59,215 nucleotides of DNA from CAYUYH01 sp964449175 (lineage in GTDB: Bacteria > Planctomycetota > Phycisphaerae > SM23-33), in NCBI GenBank assembly GCA_964449175.1, contig CAYUYH010000001.1, positions 1 through 59,215 on the forward strand, read 5' to 3'. The notes under the pieces were generated by a model. It did not search any database, was not told the DNA's origin, and was given only the letters and a program-made list of their open reading frames with translations. Shown piece after piece: positions 26,284 to 34,454 of the stretch. Position numbers and translations under genes: made by a program. The number at the start of each line of letters is the position of its first letter. Position 1 is the first letter of the stretch.

Positions 26284-27725
26284 GCGACAGCTTCAAGAAG
26301 GTCTCGGTTATGATCCCCTCCAGGGGGCGAATCGCCTACCTGGAGCAGATGCTGGAGTCGTTCGACAAGACCGTCGGCGACAAGGATCAGGCCGAGATCG
26401 TCTTCCGCGCCGACCAGGACGACCCGGAGACGATTCAATTCCTGTGCAACACGCCCTACAAGACGATCGTCGGCCCGCGCGAGCAGGGGTACAAGTCGCT
26501 GCCCGGCTTCTACAACGACATGGTCAAGATCGCCACCGGCGACCTGCTGATGTGCTGCAACGACGACGCCGTGTTCGTGACGCCGAACTGGCCTCGGAAG
26601 CTCATCGACATCGCCAACAAGTATCCCGACGGCATCTTCAACATCGGAGTGCAGGTAAGCGTCAACGACCAGTTCTTCCCCTTCAGCATCGTCTCGCGGA
26701 AGCTGGTCGACATCCTGGGCATCATCAACGACACGCGCCTGCTGTTCTCAGACCTGTTCCTGCTCGACATCGCAAACTACTTCGACCGGGCCATACGCGC
26801 CCCGGAGGTCGTGATCACGCACTATTGGGCTGGCAGCGTGCCGGACCAGACGCGGATCGACGCGAACAAGCACGAGTTCGACATGGTCTTCAAGGACACG
26901 ACCGGCGCCTGGACGGACGAGTATCAGGCCAAGCACAACAAGGTCGTGGCCGAGGCCGTCATGAAGATCCGCCGGTCCGGCGACATCATGCCCGATATCG
27001 CCATGAACACGTTGGCGGCCTGGGAACCTCCCGACGACGTGGGCGCCGACAGCATCTGGCCGCCGAAGGTGCGGTGCCGGAACTGGTACTACGCCAAGCC
27101 CCCGCACGCGATCCACTACCCGCGGATCGGCATCCGCCGGCTCATAGGGATGATGTACGAGTTCGGCCTGGATGGGGGAGAGATACTCCTGTCCTGCTTC
27201 CACAACGGGCTGCCGAACACCTTGTGGGAGGGTGTGTTCGACAAGGTCGTCTCGATCGACCACCAGAGTGAGCGCCAAGAGACCATCCGAGACGGCAAGC
27301 AGGTCATCTTCCGCGGGCCCGTCGGGAATGCTCGGCTTCTCTTCAGCGTTGCCGAGGAGCTGGCGGACCTGCGGGCGATCGTGCTCGACGACACGAAGTA
27401 TAACAACATCATCTCGACATACTTTGTGTTCAAGAAGCTCATCGCCCCGCCGGGGCTGATCGTGTTCACCAACGCCGGCAACACAAACCCAGCCCACGCC
27501 GGCGTGCATAAGTTCATCAGCGACCTGTCCCGCGGCGCGCTGGACGGCATGAGGCATGAGATCGTCATGCTGGACGCCGACGACATCGCAAGCCCGGGCC
27601 TGGCCTACGAGTTGATAGGCGACCCGGCCGAATACAGGCCGTCCCAGGCCGGCATCGAGGAGGCCGTCCTGCGGACCGTCGCATGCAAATCCGCCCGAGC
27701 CGTACCACTGGAGCACGAGGTCTGA
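26280..27725 (+). CDS. GT2-like protein with degenerate methyltransferase-like C-terminal domain
   Basis: 481 residues. N-terminal half (about 1-230): VMIPSRGRIAYLEQMLESF and LLMCCNDDAVFVTPNW, a GT-A fold with an NDD metal motif. The C-terminal half (about 270-460) follows the layout of Methyltransf_24/CmcI proteins: VVSIDHQSERQ, an IVLDDTKYNNIIS strand-helix and APPGLIVFTNAG. It lacks the Gly-rich SAM loop, so it may no longer bind SAM. The gene is coupled to both neighbours (ATGA upstream, TGATG downstream). The N-terminal half resembles the whole protein at 47502, forming with the next gene a duplicated pair in this locus. Confidence 0.65.
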   Translation: MSDSFKKVSVMIPSRGRIAYLEQMLESFDKTVGDKDQAEIVFRADQDDPETIQFLCNTPYKTIVGPREQGYKSLPGFYNDMVKIATGDLLMCCNDDAVFVTPNWPRKLIDIANKYPDGIFNIGVQVSVNDQFFPFSIVSRKLVDILGIINDTRLLFSDLFLLDIANYFDRAIRAPEVVITHYWAGSVPDQTRIDANKHEFDMVFKDTTGAWTDEYQAKHNKVVAEAVMKIRRSGDIMPDIAMNTLAAWEPPDDVGADSIWPPKVRCRNWYYAKPPHAIHYPRIGIRRLIGMMYEFGLDGGEILLSCFHNGLPNTLWEGVFDKVVSIDHQSERQETIRDGKQVIFRGPVGNARLLFSVAEELADLRAIVLDDTKYNNIISTYFVFKKLIAPPGLIVFTNAGNTNPAHAGVHKFISDLSRGALDGMRHEIVMLDADDIASPGLAYELIGDPAEYRPSQAGIEEAVLRTVACKSARAVPLEHEV

Positions 27726-30700
27726 TGGAATACATAAGGAACAACGAGGGCGCCCGTCCGCTGGTCAGCATCATCCTGCTGGACTGGGGCGTCCGCGAGA
27801 GCTTCCACGCGGTCCACTACCTGAACCACCAGGCCTTCCCACGCGACAGATACGAGATCATCTGGGTCGAGTTCTACGATCACAAGCCCGAGGCGCTGGC
27901 CAGGGCGCAGCAGCGGGCAAGCGACGACCGCGACTTCCGCCTCGACAAGTGGATCATCCTCGGATACCCCGAAAGCGTCTACTATCACAAGCATCTGATG
28001 TACAACATCGGTTTCATCGCGGCAGCCGGCGAAATCTGCGCGATCTGCGACTCCGACGCCATTTATCCGCCCACCTTCATCCGTAGCCTCCACAACGCCA
28101 TGAAGATCAGCAAGGACCTGGTGGTGCACGTCGACCAGGTCCGCAGCGAGAACCGCAAGTTCTACCCGTTCAACTACCCGCGGACAGACGATATCCTCCA
28201 GGCCGAGAGCCTGGTCAACTGGACGGGCTCGACCACGACCGGGCTGGCCAACTCCGCCGACTTCGTCCACGACGTCAACTACGGCGCCTGCATGTGCGCC
28301 AGGCGGAGGGATATCATCGGCGTCGGCGGCGCCGACGAACACATCGAGTATCTGGGCTACATATGCGGGCCATACGACCTGACGTGGCGACTCGTCAATG
28401 CCGGCAAGCACGAGCAGTGGCTGACGCACGAGTTCACCTACCACACCTGGCATCCCGGACAGGCCGGGCACCGCAACTTCGGCGGCCCGCACGACGGGCG
28501 GAACGTCTCCAGCCGGGCCCTGGAGGCCAGGGACACCGGCCGAGTCATGCCATTCGTGGAGGATCCGGCCATACTCCAGCTCCGCCAAGGCACGACCAAG
28601 TCGGCCGACGAGCTGCTGGACGAGCTGATGCGGATCGACCGCAGCCAGTGGGCCAATCCCGAGCAGTTCCTCACCGTGCAGGCCCCCGTGCAACTGGTGA
28701 AGTCGAACTACCGCGGGCACAACATCGTCTTCTACAAGGATGAATACTACGGCATGCCCCATGACTGGGGCGAATTCAGCCGCCCCCGGGCCGAAGGCGG
28801 GGATTACGATGAGGTCGCCGGCGATTCGGTCGAGAAGGTCAAACGCCTGATAGACGAGCGAGTGGGCGAAGCTGAGCCGGCCGAAGCCGGCGTGTACGCC
28901 AGCGCCTCGCAGCATGACCATGGCGCCGCCGACTGCGACGAGATGCCGAAGGAGCCAACCCCGCCACTTGCGCAGGCCGAGGTAGAAACGCAGGTTCTCC
29001 AGCCGGTGGCACAGCTGCTATCGAGTGAACAGGCCTTCGCCGACGCCGACGGCGAGATTCCAGACCCGGCCAAGATCGCGCCGATCCTCGTCCGCGAGGG
29101 CTGCCGCGGCCTGAACATTGTCCGTCACGACGGCGAGTACTACGCCGTCAGCCAGGACGGCGGCGCGTTCGACCCGGACAGGCTGACCGCAGGCCGATAC
29201 GGCATATGCTACTGGGGCGCCTCCGAGCAGGAGGTCGTCGCCAAGGCCACGCGCGAGCCGGCCACGAGGGTCGGCCAGTGGGCGCTGCGGCCCGTACGCG
29301 GCGGGATAGCACGCAGAATCGCACGCAAGCTGCTCGACCCGCGAGGCTCGCGACGCCTGTTGCGAGAGCTCGGCCGACAGCAGGCGGTGGACACGATGCG
29401 GCAGAAGCGCTCCGTCCACCTCAGCCAACAGTTGCTGCGCGAGCGGCAGCGCCTGCACGCCCAGCTCGCCGCCAACGAGGCTCAGCGCGCCCACCTTGCG
29501 GCCGAACAGCAACGCCTGGCGACCGAGCGAGCCGCGCTCGCTAACAGGCAGGGCGAGTTCGACGCCCAACTGGCCGACCTGGCCGACAAGCACGCCCGCC
29601 TGGAGGCCCTGTCGGCCTCGGCCACGCGGACAGAGGCGGTGGATCGCCTCCGCAAGGAGCTGGCCGGCCAGGCGATGGCCGTCACGAGGGTCCGCCAGGA
29701 GGCCACCGCCCAGAAGGACCAGCTCCGCCAGGCCCTCGAGCGAATCGAGGATCAGGACCAGGCGCTGCGTCGCAGCCATCAGGAGGCCAAGGAACGCAAC
29801 GAAGTGCTGCGTCGAGCACTCAGCACGCTCAGGGAGCACGAGCAGGCGCAGAGGCGCAGCCGGCTGGAGATGGAATCCCAGGAGCAGCTCCAGCGACAGA
29901 CCGCCGACGAGCTGGCCGCCCAGGAGCAGACCCTCAAGGCCGTCCGAGAGGCCCTCTCCGCCCAGCAGCAGTCGCTCGACGAAGGCCGACGGCAGGCCGA
30001 ACAACACACCGAGGCACTGCGCCTGGCAGGTCAGGCCCGCCAGCAACAGGAGCAATTGCTCCAGGCCGCCCGCGCGGACCTGGACCAGCAGATCCAGGCA
30101 GTCACGGAGACCCGCGGCGATGTCCAGGCCCAGCGACAGCTCATCGATGAGAGCCGCCAGCAGGTCCAGCAGCACGCCGAGGACCTCCGCGTGGCGACCG
30201 AGGCCCAGCGGCAACAGGAGCAGTTGCTCCAGGCCGCCAGGGCGGACCTCGACCAGCAGACGCAGGCCATTGCGGAGACCCGCGGCCAGGTGCAGGCCCA
30301 GCGGCAGTTGATCGATGAGACGCGCCAGAACCAGGAGTACGCGCTGCGCCTGACGTCCCAGACCCAACAGGAGCACGGGCGCCTGCTCGAGGCGGTCCGT
30401 CAGGAGATCGCCCAGCAGAGGCAAGCCCTCGAGCAGACGCGCGCGGAGGTCGAGCGGCAGAGGGAATCAGTGGAGACCTTCTACCGGATGGTCGCCGAGG
30501 TGGCGTTCCACAGGGTCGCCGCCGATCTAAAGGCGCCGATCGGCGAGGGCGCCGCGGGCATCCCCCTGGGCCATCCAGAGCTGCCGGAAGAGCCGCCACC
30601 GCCGGCGGCGCCGGAACCGGCCGACGCCGCCCCGCCGCCACCGCCTGCCAAGCCGCCGCCCCCCGCCCCACAGGTCGCGCCGGAGCTGGCTTGCACGGCC

Positions 30701-31855
30701 GAGCAGAGAGAGGCGATCGACGCCCGCCTCGGACCCGACGCGCCTTGCGACCAGCCGCGCCTGCCGGACGCCGAGCTGTACGAGCTGGTCAAGACCATCG
30801 ACTTCTCCCAGGGGCTGCCCCTGGAGAACACGTTCCTCTACTACTGCGGCCGAAAGGCGCCCGCCGGCGGCAGGATAGTCGACCTCGGCACCGGGCACGG
30901 CGGGTCGGCCTATGTGTTCGCCCGCGCAGTGCAAGGCCGCGACGTGCGTATCGTCAGCGTCGACCATCGCAGCGACTCTCAGGCCGTCGAGCGGCTCAAG
31001 AACACGCCCGTCGAGCTGGTCGAGGCCGATTCGGTGGCCTACGCCAAGAAGTGGCGCCGGCGCAAGGACAGCCGGATCGACCTGCTGTTCATCGACAGCG
31101 GGCACGCCCTGGCCGACGTGTTCAGGGACTATCGCGCGTGGATCGGCTTCGTCGAGCCGCGCGGCGTCGTGGTCTTCCACGACCACGACGTGGCCTCCGA
31201 CGGCGGCACGAACCACTTCGGCGTCCGCGTGTTCATAGACGCGCTGCGCCAGAGGGAGTGCCTGTCGGACCTCTATCACAGCCAGCGGTGCTGCCTGGGC
31301 GTCAAGCCGCCCGGAGAATTGCGGGAGGTGACCCTGGACGACTGCAAGGCGGCGCTCAAGAGGATCGCGGCGAACATCTGCAACATCCTCGACGGCAAGG
31401 CCACGGTCATCAAGGCCTGGCCGAACACGGCCTCGCGGCTGGTCCAGGTCCTCTCGCCGCGGATGCCGGCGCGCATCTGCACGCCGCCGGATAGCGCCGA
31501 GCCGCTCGTGATCGTCGGCAGCGACCAGGGCCTGGATGCCGCCGTCGCCGCCGGACAGGCGCCGCCGATCGACGCCCGGGCGGACAAGCTCACCCTGCTG
31601 TACGTGCTGGACGAGCTGATACGGACCTCCGATGAGCGGACCGTGATGACGATCTCCGCCAACCGCAACGCGATGCTGCACTGGCGAGAGGGCATCTCGA
31701 TGCTCGCCCAGGCGACAAACGCCGGCGGATTCCCCCGTCAGCTGGACGCGATAGACGCAACGAAAAACATCGAGGAGCTGTCACGCTACGTAGCCCTCGA
31801 GCAGACCCGGCTGCTCATGCTGATGGAGCTGGAGCAGCCCGCGACGTACCTGTAG
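27725..31855 (+). CDS. Giant GT2 - small repeat domain x2 - coiled coil - methyltransferase fusion
   Basis: 1376 residues. Order: GT2-like domain (1-about 310; VSIILLDWGVRESFH, metal motif CDSDA at 108-112, WRLVNAGKHEQW, HTWHPGQAGHRNFGGPHDG); small domain copy 1 (325-378); acidic linker; small domain copy 2 (456-508); continuous coiled coil about 552-918, Gln/Glu/Arg/Ala-rich, with a 57-residue tandem duplication; Pro-rich linker about 950-988; class I methyltransferase about 1030-1220 (IVDLGTGHGGSAYVF, IVSVDHRSDS, LLFIDSGHALADVFRDY, GVVVFHDHD); and a helical C-terminal tail. Family knowledge: WbdD couples a methyltransferase to a coiled-coil ruler to set O-antigen length. Inference: this protein polymerises or extends, measures and methyl-caps a glycan. 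Start ATG overlaps the previous stop (TGATG). Confidence 0.75.
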   Translation: MEYIRNNEGARPLVSIILLDWGVRESFHAVHYLNHQAFPRDRYEIIWVEFYDHKPEALARAQQRASDDRDFRLDKWIILGYPESVYYHKHLMYNIGFIAAAGEICAICDSDAIYPPTFIRSLHNAMKISKDLVVHVDQVRSENRKFYPFNYPRTDDILQAESLVNWTGSTTTGLANSADFVHDVNYGACMCARRRDIIGVGGADEHIEYLGYICGPYDLTWRLVNAGKHEQWLTHEFTYHTWHPGQAGHRNFGGPHDGRNVSSRALEARDTGRVMPFVEDPAILQLRQGTTKSADELLDELMRIDRSQWANPEQFLTVQAPVQLVKSNYRGHNIVFYKDEYYGMPHDWGEFSRPRAEGGDYDEVAGDSVEKVKRLIDERVGEAEPAEAGVYASASQHDHGAADCDEMPKEPTPPLAQAEVETQVLQPVAQLLSSEQAFADADGEIPDPAKIAPILVREGCRGLNIVRHDGEYYAVSQDGGAFDPDRLTAGRYGICYWGASEQEVVAKATREPATRVGQWALRPVRGGIARRIARKLLDPRGSRRLLRELGRQQAVDTMRQKRSVHLSQQLLRERQRLHAQLAANEAQRAHLAAEQQRLATERAALANRQGEFDAQLADLADKHARLEALSASATRTEAVDRLRKELAGQAMAVTRVRQEATAQKDQLRQALERIEDQDQALRRSHQEAKERNEVLRRALSTLREHEQAQRRSRLEMESQEQLQRQTADELAAQEQTLKAVREALSAQQQSLDEGRRQAEQHTEALRLAGQARQQQEQLLQAARADLDQQIQAVTETRGDVQAQRQLIDESRQQVQQHAEDLRVATEAQRQQEQLLQAARADLDQQTQAIAETRGQVQAQRQLIDETRQNQEYALRLTSQTQQEHGRLLEAVRQEIAQQRQALEQTRAEVERQRESVETFYRMVAEVAFHRVAADLKAPIGEGAAGIPLGHPELPEEPPPPAAPEPADAAPPPPPAKPPPPAPQVAPELACTAEQREAIDARLGPDAPCDQPRLPDAELYELVKTIDFSQGLPLENTFLYYCGRKAPAGGRIVDLGTGHGGSAYVFARAVQGRDVRIVSVDHRSDSQAVERLKNTPVELVEADSVAYAKKWRRRKDSRIDLLFIDSGHALADVFRDYRAWIGFVEPRGVVVFHDHDVASDGGTNHFGVRVFIDALRQRECLSDLYHSQRCCLGVKPPGELREVTLDDCKAALKRIAANICNILDGKATVIKAWPNTASRLVQVLSPRMPARICTPPDSAEPLVIVGSDQGLDAAVAAGQAPPIDARADKLTLLYVLDELIRTSDERTVMTISANRNAMLHWREGISMLAQATNAGGFPRQLDAIDATKNIEELSRYVALEQTRLLMLMELEQPATYL
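28697..28858 (+). other. Small shared domain, copy 1 (in the giant fusion)
   Basis: Residues 325-378 of the fusion. Core GHNIV then KDEYYGMPHDWGEF, ending in a helix with VEKVKRLIDE. Spacing matches the other three copies exactly between the aromatic pair and the following G-x-F/I. Confidence 0.7.
29090..29248 (+). other. Small shared domain, copy 2 (in the giant fusion)
   Basis: Residues 456-508. Core GLNIV then DGEYYAVSQDGGAF, ending in ASEQEVVAKA. Same pattern as copy 1, separated from it by an acidic, Ala/Glu/Pro-rich linker. Confidence 0.7.
30038..30379 (+). repeat. 171-base in-frame tandem duplication in the coiled coil
   Basis: Two 57-codon units, each beginning RQQQEQLLQAARADLDQQ and continuing AQRQLIDE; a degenerate further unit follows (EHGRLLEAVRQEI) and a partial one precedes. 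Unit length changes would lengthen or shorten the rod in about 8.6 nm steps if it is a continuous helix. Confidence 0.8.
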
Positions 31856-31896
31856 CGGCGGACCGCGCCGCTGGGCCGCACGTGGGAGGTGAACCG

Positions 31897-32808
31897 ATGC
31901 GTCAGTTGAGTGCCAAGGAAACTTCAGAGCTGGAGTTCTGGATCGACCACGTCCACGGCGGCGGCTGCGAGAGGGAGTCGGGCCGGCCCTTCCTCGAGCA
32001 GTGGCGCGACGGGGCGAGGGGCAGGCTGAAGTTCTACTTCGAGAACATCCACGACGCCATCGCCCGGGACGGCGCCACGTGGGTGGACGTGGGCTGCGGG
32101 CCGTTCTCCGTCCTGATGGAGGCGCCCGCCGGCATCACCAAGATAATGGTCGACCCGCTGATGAAGTTCTACCTCCACCACAAGCTTGTGCCGCCCGTCG
32201 AGGACACCTCGCGGCACGTCTTCATCGAGGCCGCCGGCGAGGACCTGCCGCTGGCCGACGAGACGGCCGAGATGGTCTTCTGCACGAACACGCTCGATCA
32301 CGTCGCCGATCCGTGGCAGACGCTGTCGGAGCTGGTGCGAATCCTGAAGGTCGGGGGGCACCTGATCATCGACACGGACACCGAGGGCCAGACCGACGAG
32401 ATGCACCCGCATGCCCTGAAGGTCGCCGAGGTGGAGAAGTGCCTGGCCGAGATCGGCGCGCCCAGGACGTTCAGCCACTTCCCCAAAGGGGTCAAGCGTC
32501 GCCCGGGCGCGGTGCTGTACTTCGGCTTCTTCAAGAAGACCGCGCGCCGGCCCGAGCATGCGGAAGCAGTCCCGGCCGGTGCGTCTCATCCGTCGCTGGT
32601 GGCCGAGGGAGTGGACGGGTTCAACATCATCAAGCTGTCCGACTCGCGCCAAGGGGACAGGTACTACGCCATACTGCAGGGCGACGGGGCGTTCTCCTAC
32701 GAGAAGGTCGTCAACTCCGAGTACACTGTCGTGCTGGACGGCAAGAGCGTCGGCCAGGTCAAGCGGGCCATCGGGCGCTACTCCCGCAGCCGACAGCCGA
32801 GCGCCTAG
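31897..32808 (+). CDS. Class I SAM methyltransferase with C-terminal small shared domain
   Basis: 303 residues. Methyltransf_11-type domain (about 40-210): WVDVGCGPFSVLME as SAM loop, then VFCTNTLDHVADPWQTLSEL and VGGHLIIDTDTE. Residues 235-295 are the same small domain found twice in the preceding giant protein. ATG 31897 follows GGGAGGTG at ideal spacing; a GTG at 31882 would place the ribosome site inside the gene. Its stop shares the four bases CTAG with the convergent gene's stop. Probable role: methylating a sugar or chain end in the locus product; target unknown. Confidence 0.82.
   Translation: MRQLSAKETSELEFWIDHVHGGGCERESGRPFLEQWRDGARGRLKFYFENIHDAIARDGATWVDVGCGPFSVLMEAPAGITKIMVDPLMKFYLHHKLVPPVEDTSRHVFIEAAGEDLPLADETAEMVFCTNTLDHVADPWQTLSELVRILKVGGHLIIDTDTEGQTDEMHPHALKVAEVEKCLAEIGAPRTFSHFPKGVKRRPGAVLYFGFFKKTARRPEHAEAVPAGASHPSLVAEGVDGFNIIKLSDSRQGDRYYAILQGDGAFSYEKVVNSEYTVVLDGKSVGQVKRAIGRYSRSRQPSA
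32599..32781 (+). other. Small shared domain, copy 3 (in the methyltransferase)
   Basis: Residues 235-295: GFNIIK, a short insert, DRYYAILQGDGAF, then SVGQVKRAIGRY. It forms the C-terminus of the 31897 methyltransferase. Confidence 0.7.
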
Positions 32809-33407
32809 CCGCCCTGCCACAGCGGGATGTTCGCCGCCTTCGTGCAGATCGCGTCGAAGACTATCCCCTCCGATGCGATCTGCCGCCTGTAGTCGGGAAT
32901 CTCCTCGGCCCGGCCCACTAGGTCCGGCGAGACCAGGCAGAGCTTGAAGCCCGCCTCGGTCAGCGCGGCGTACGTCTCGCCGCCGATGGGCAGCCGCGAG
33001 AAGCAGTCCACCCACACCCACCCCACGCGCCCCTGCATGGCCAGGATCGTGTCCAGGCCCTCGAACTCCGAGAACCTCAGCGCGATGTTCCGCTCGCCCG
33101 CCCTGCTGAGCGCGACGATCATCGGAAACGAGCAGTCCAGGAAGAAGTACCGGCTGACGCCGCGGGCGGCCAGCATCTCAGCCACTCTGTGCTCGATCCG
33201 CTCGCTCTTGATGTTCAGGATCATCGTACCGTGGCGATACTGGTCCAGGTAGTCGGCGAAGTCCTCGCCGTCGGCGAACGGATCGTGCTGCATGATCACC
33301 TTCTCGCCGCGGTCGCGCAGGTCGACCTCCACGCCGTAGTCTCTCGGCAGGTCGCGCAACTGGGCTATCGTGTTGATGCGATGCGCGATGAACTCGGTAC
33401 GCGGCAT
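32805..33407 (-). CDS. Glycerophosphodiester phosphodiesterase-like TIM-barrel protein
   Basis: 200 residues, shorter than typical GDPD enzymes (about 240). Conserved elements are present: FIAHRINT (His-Arg), YGVEVDLRD (metal-binding Glu/Asp), MQHDPFADG (catalytic His-Asp) and LNIKSE in place of the usual LEIK. WVWVDCF and GFKLCLVSPDLVG match later barrel strands. A cytoplasmic phosphodiesterase or lyase acting on a phosphorylated glycan precursor is possible. It is the last gene of the leftward block, nine bases after the dehydrogenase stop, and overlaps the convergent methyltransferase stop by three bases. Confidence 0.7.
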   Translation of the reverse strand: MPRTEFIAHRINTIAQLRDLPRDYGVEVDLRDRGEKVIMQHDPFADGEDFADYLDQYRHGTMILNIKSERIEHRVAEMLAARGVSRYFFLDCSFPMIVALSRAGERNIALRFSEFEGLDTILAMQGRVGWVWVDCFSRLPIGGETYAALTEAGFKLCLVSPDLVGRAEEIPDYRRQIASEGIVFDAICTKAANIPLWQGG

Positions 33408-33416
33408 GGCTGGACC

Positions 33417-34454
33417 CTATCGCTCGGCGCTCATGTCCACCACGACCTTGACGATGTCGTGCGGCCTGGGGTCGGTCTTCAGCGAGTACATTCTCTCCAG
33501 CATCTCGCCGAGCTGTGCCAGCGCGATGCGGTGGGTCACCAGACCCTTGACCCAGTCGGCGGCGCCGATCAGCCTGAGGGCCTCGGACCAGTCGTCCGCC
33601 TCGCCGCGCTGGTAGCTGGAGTTCCACACGCCCGAGATGCGAAGCTCCCTGCGGAGGACGCCGGACACCTCGCCCTTCGCCAGCGTCAGGTCACCGGTGA
33701 TGTTGCCCGCCCAGATGACCTGCCCGCAAGGCTGGGCCAGCTTGAGGGACTGCCGGAACATGCTGGCTGCCCCGGCGGCGGTCACGACCAGGGCAAATCG
33801 GCCGTCCGTGGCCGGCGCCTCGGCGGCGGGCATTGCCGTAAGTCCCATATTAGCAGCCAGTTGGAGCTTGAACTGATTCCTGTCAATCACGGTGACGCTG
33901 TAGCCTCGCTCGGCCAGCAGCTTGGCGGCCGTCAGGCCGATCAGCCCGGCGCCTATGACGGCCGCCGGGGCGCTTCGCTCCGGCGGCGGTGCCTGGCGGG
34001 CGATGTGAACGCCGACGGCCATCGGCTCGCACAGGCAGGTGAGCGACGCGTCTACTCCATCCGCTACGGGTAGCAGGTTCCACTCGTCGGCGGTGAGGTA
34101 CTCCTGGAAGCCGCCGTCGCGACGCGAGCCGAAATAGTCGTAGCCCTTGCATAGTGCCCAGTGGCCTTGGCGGCAGGGCTCGCACGGTCTGCACGGGATC
34201 AACGGGAACACCGCGACGTTCTGCCCCGGCGCGAGCGACCGCACGCCGGGGCCCACTTCGACGACCCGGCCGGCGATCTCGTGGCCCATCACCAACGGAT
34301 ACGAATACGCCCCGCCGGCGAACGCGCGGAAGATGTCGGAGTTGCACACGCCGACCGAGCCGACCTTGACCAGGCACTGGCCGTCGCAGGCGGACGGCGG
34401 CGGGCGATCCTGAATCTCCAGGACGCCGTTAGATGTGAGCACCGCTGCCTTCAA
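33417..34454 (-). CDS. Zinc-type medium-chain dehydrogenase (polyol/sugar)
   Basis: 345 residues from a TTG start at 34454, chosen because AGGAGG lies six bases upstream and the product then begins (M)KAAVLTSNG as in this family. Catalytic zinc region: GVCNSDIF and MGHEIAGRVVEVG; structural zinc Cys set in CRPCEPCRQGHWALC; Rossmann motif VIGAGLIGLTAAK. It oxidises or reduces a polyol or sugar phosphate (sorbitol/galactitol-phosphate dehydrogenase-like). It overlaps the end of the GT2-GtrA gene by 26 bases. Confidence 0.85.
   Translation of the reverse strand: MKAAVLTSNGVLEIQDRPPPSACDGQCLVKVGSVGVCNSDIFRAFAGGAYSYPLVMGHEIAGRVVEVGPGVRSLAPGQNVAVFPLIPCRPCEPCRQGHWALCKGYDYFGSRRDGGFQEYLTADEWNLLPVADGVDASLTCLCEPMAVGVHIARQAPPPERSAPAAVIGAGLIGLTAAKLLAERGYSVTVIDRNQFKLQLAANMGLTAMPAAEAPATDGRFALVVTAAGAASMFRQSLKLAQPCGQVIWAGNITGDLTLAKGEVSGVLRRELRISGVWNSSYQRGEADDWSEALRLIGAADWVKGLVTHRIALAQLGEMLERMYSLKTDPRPHDIVKVVVDMSAER

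Noticed and set aside
30038..30379. Possible CRISPR or satellite repeat
   Set aside because: Only two units of 171 bases, in frame, inside a coiled-coil coding region, with no spacers.
29018..30424. 468-codon Leu-rich open frame opposite the coiled coil
   Set aside because: Its Leu/Gly-rich pattern is the reverse complement of Gln/Glu/Arg codons in the coiled coil; no signal peptide or leucine-rich-repeat spacing supports it.
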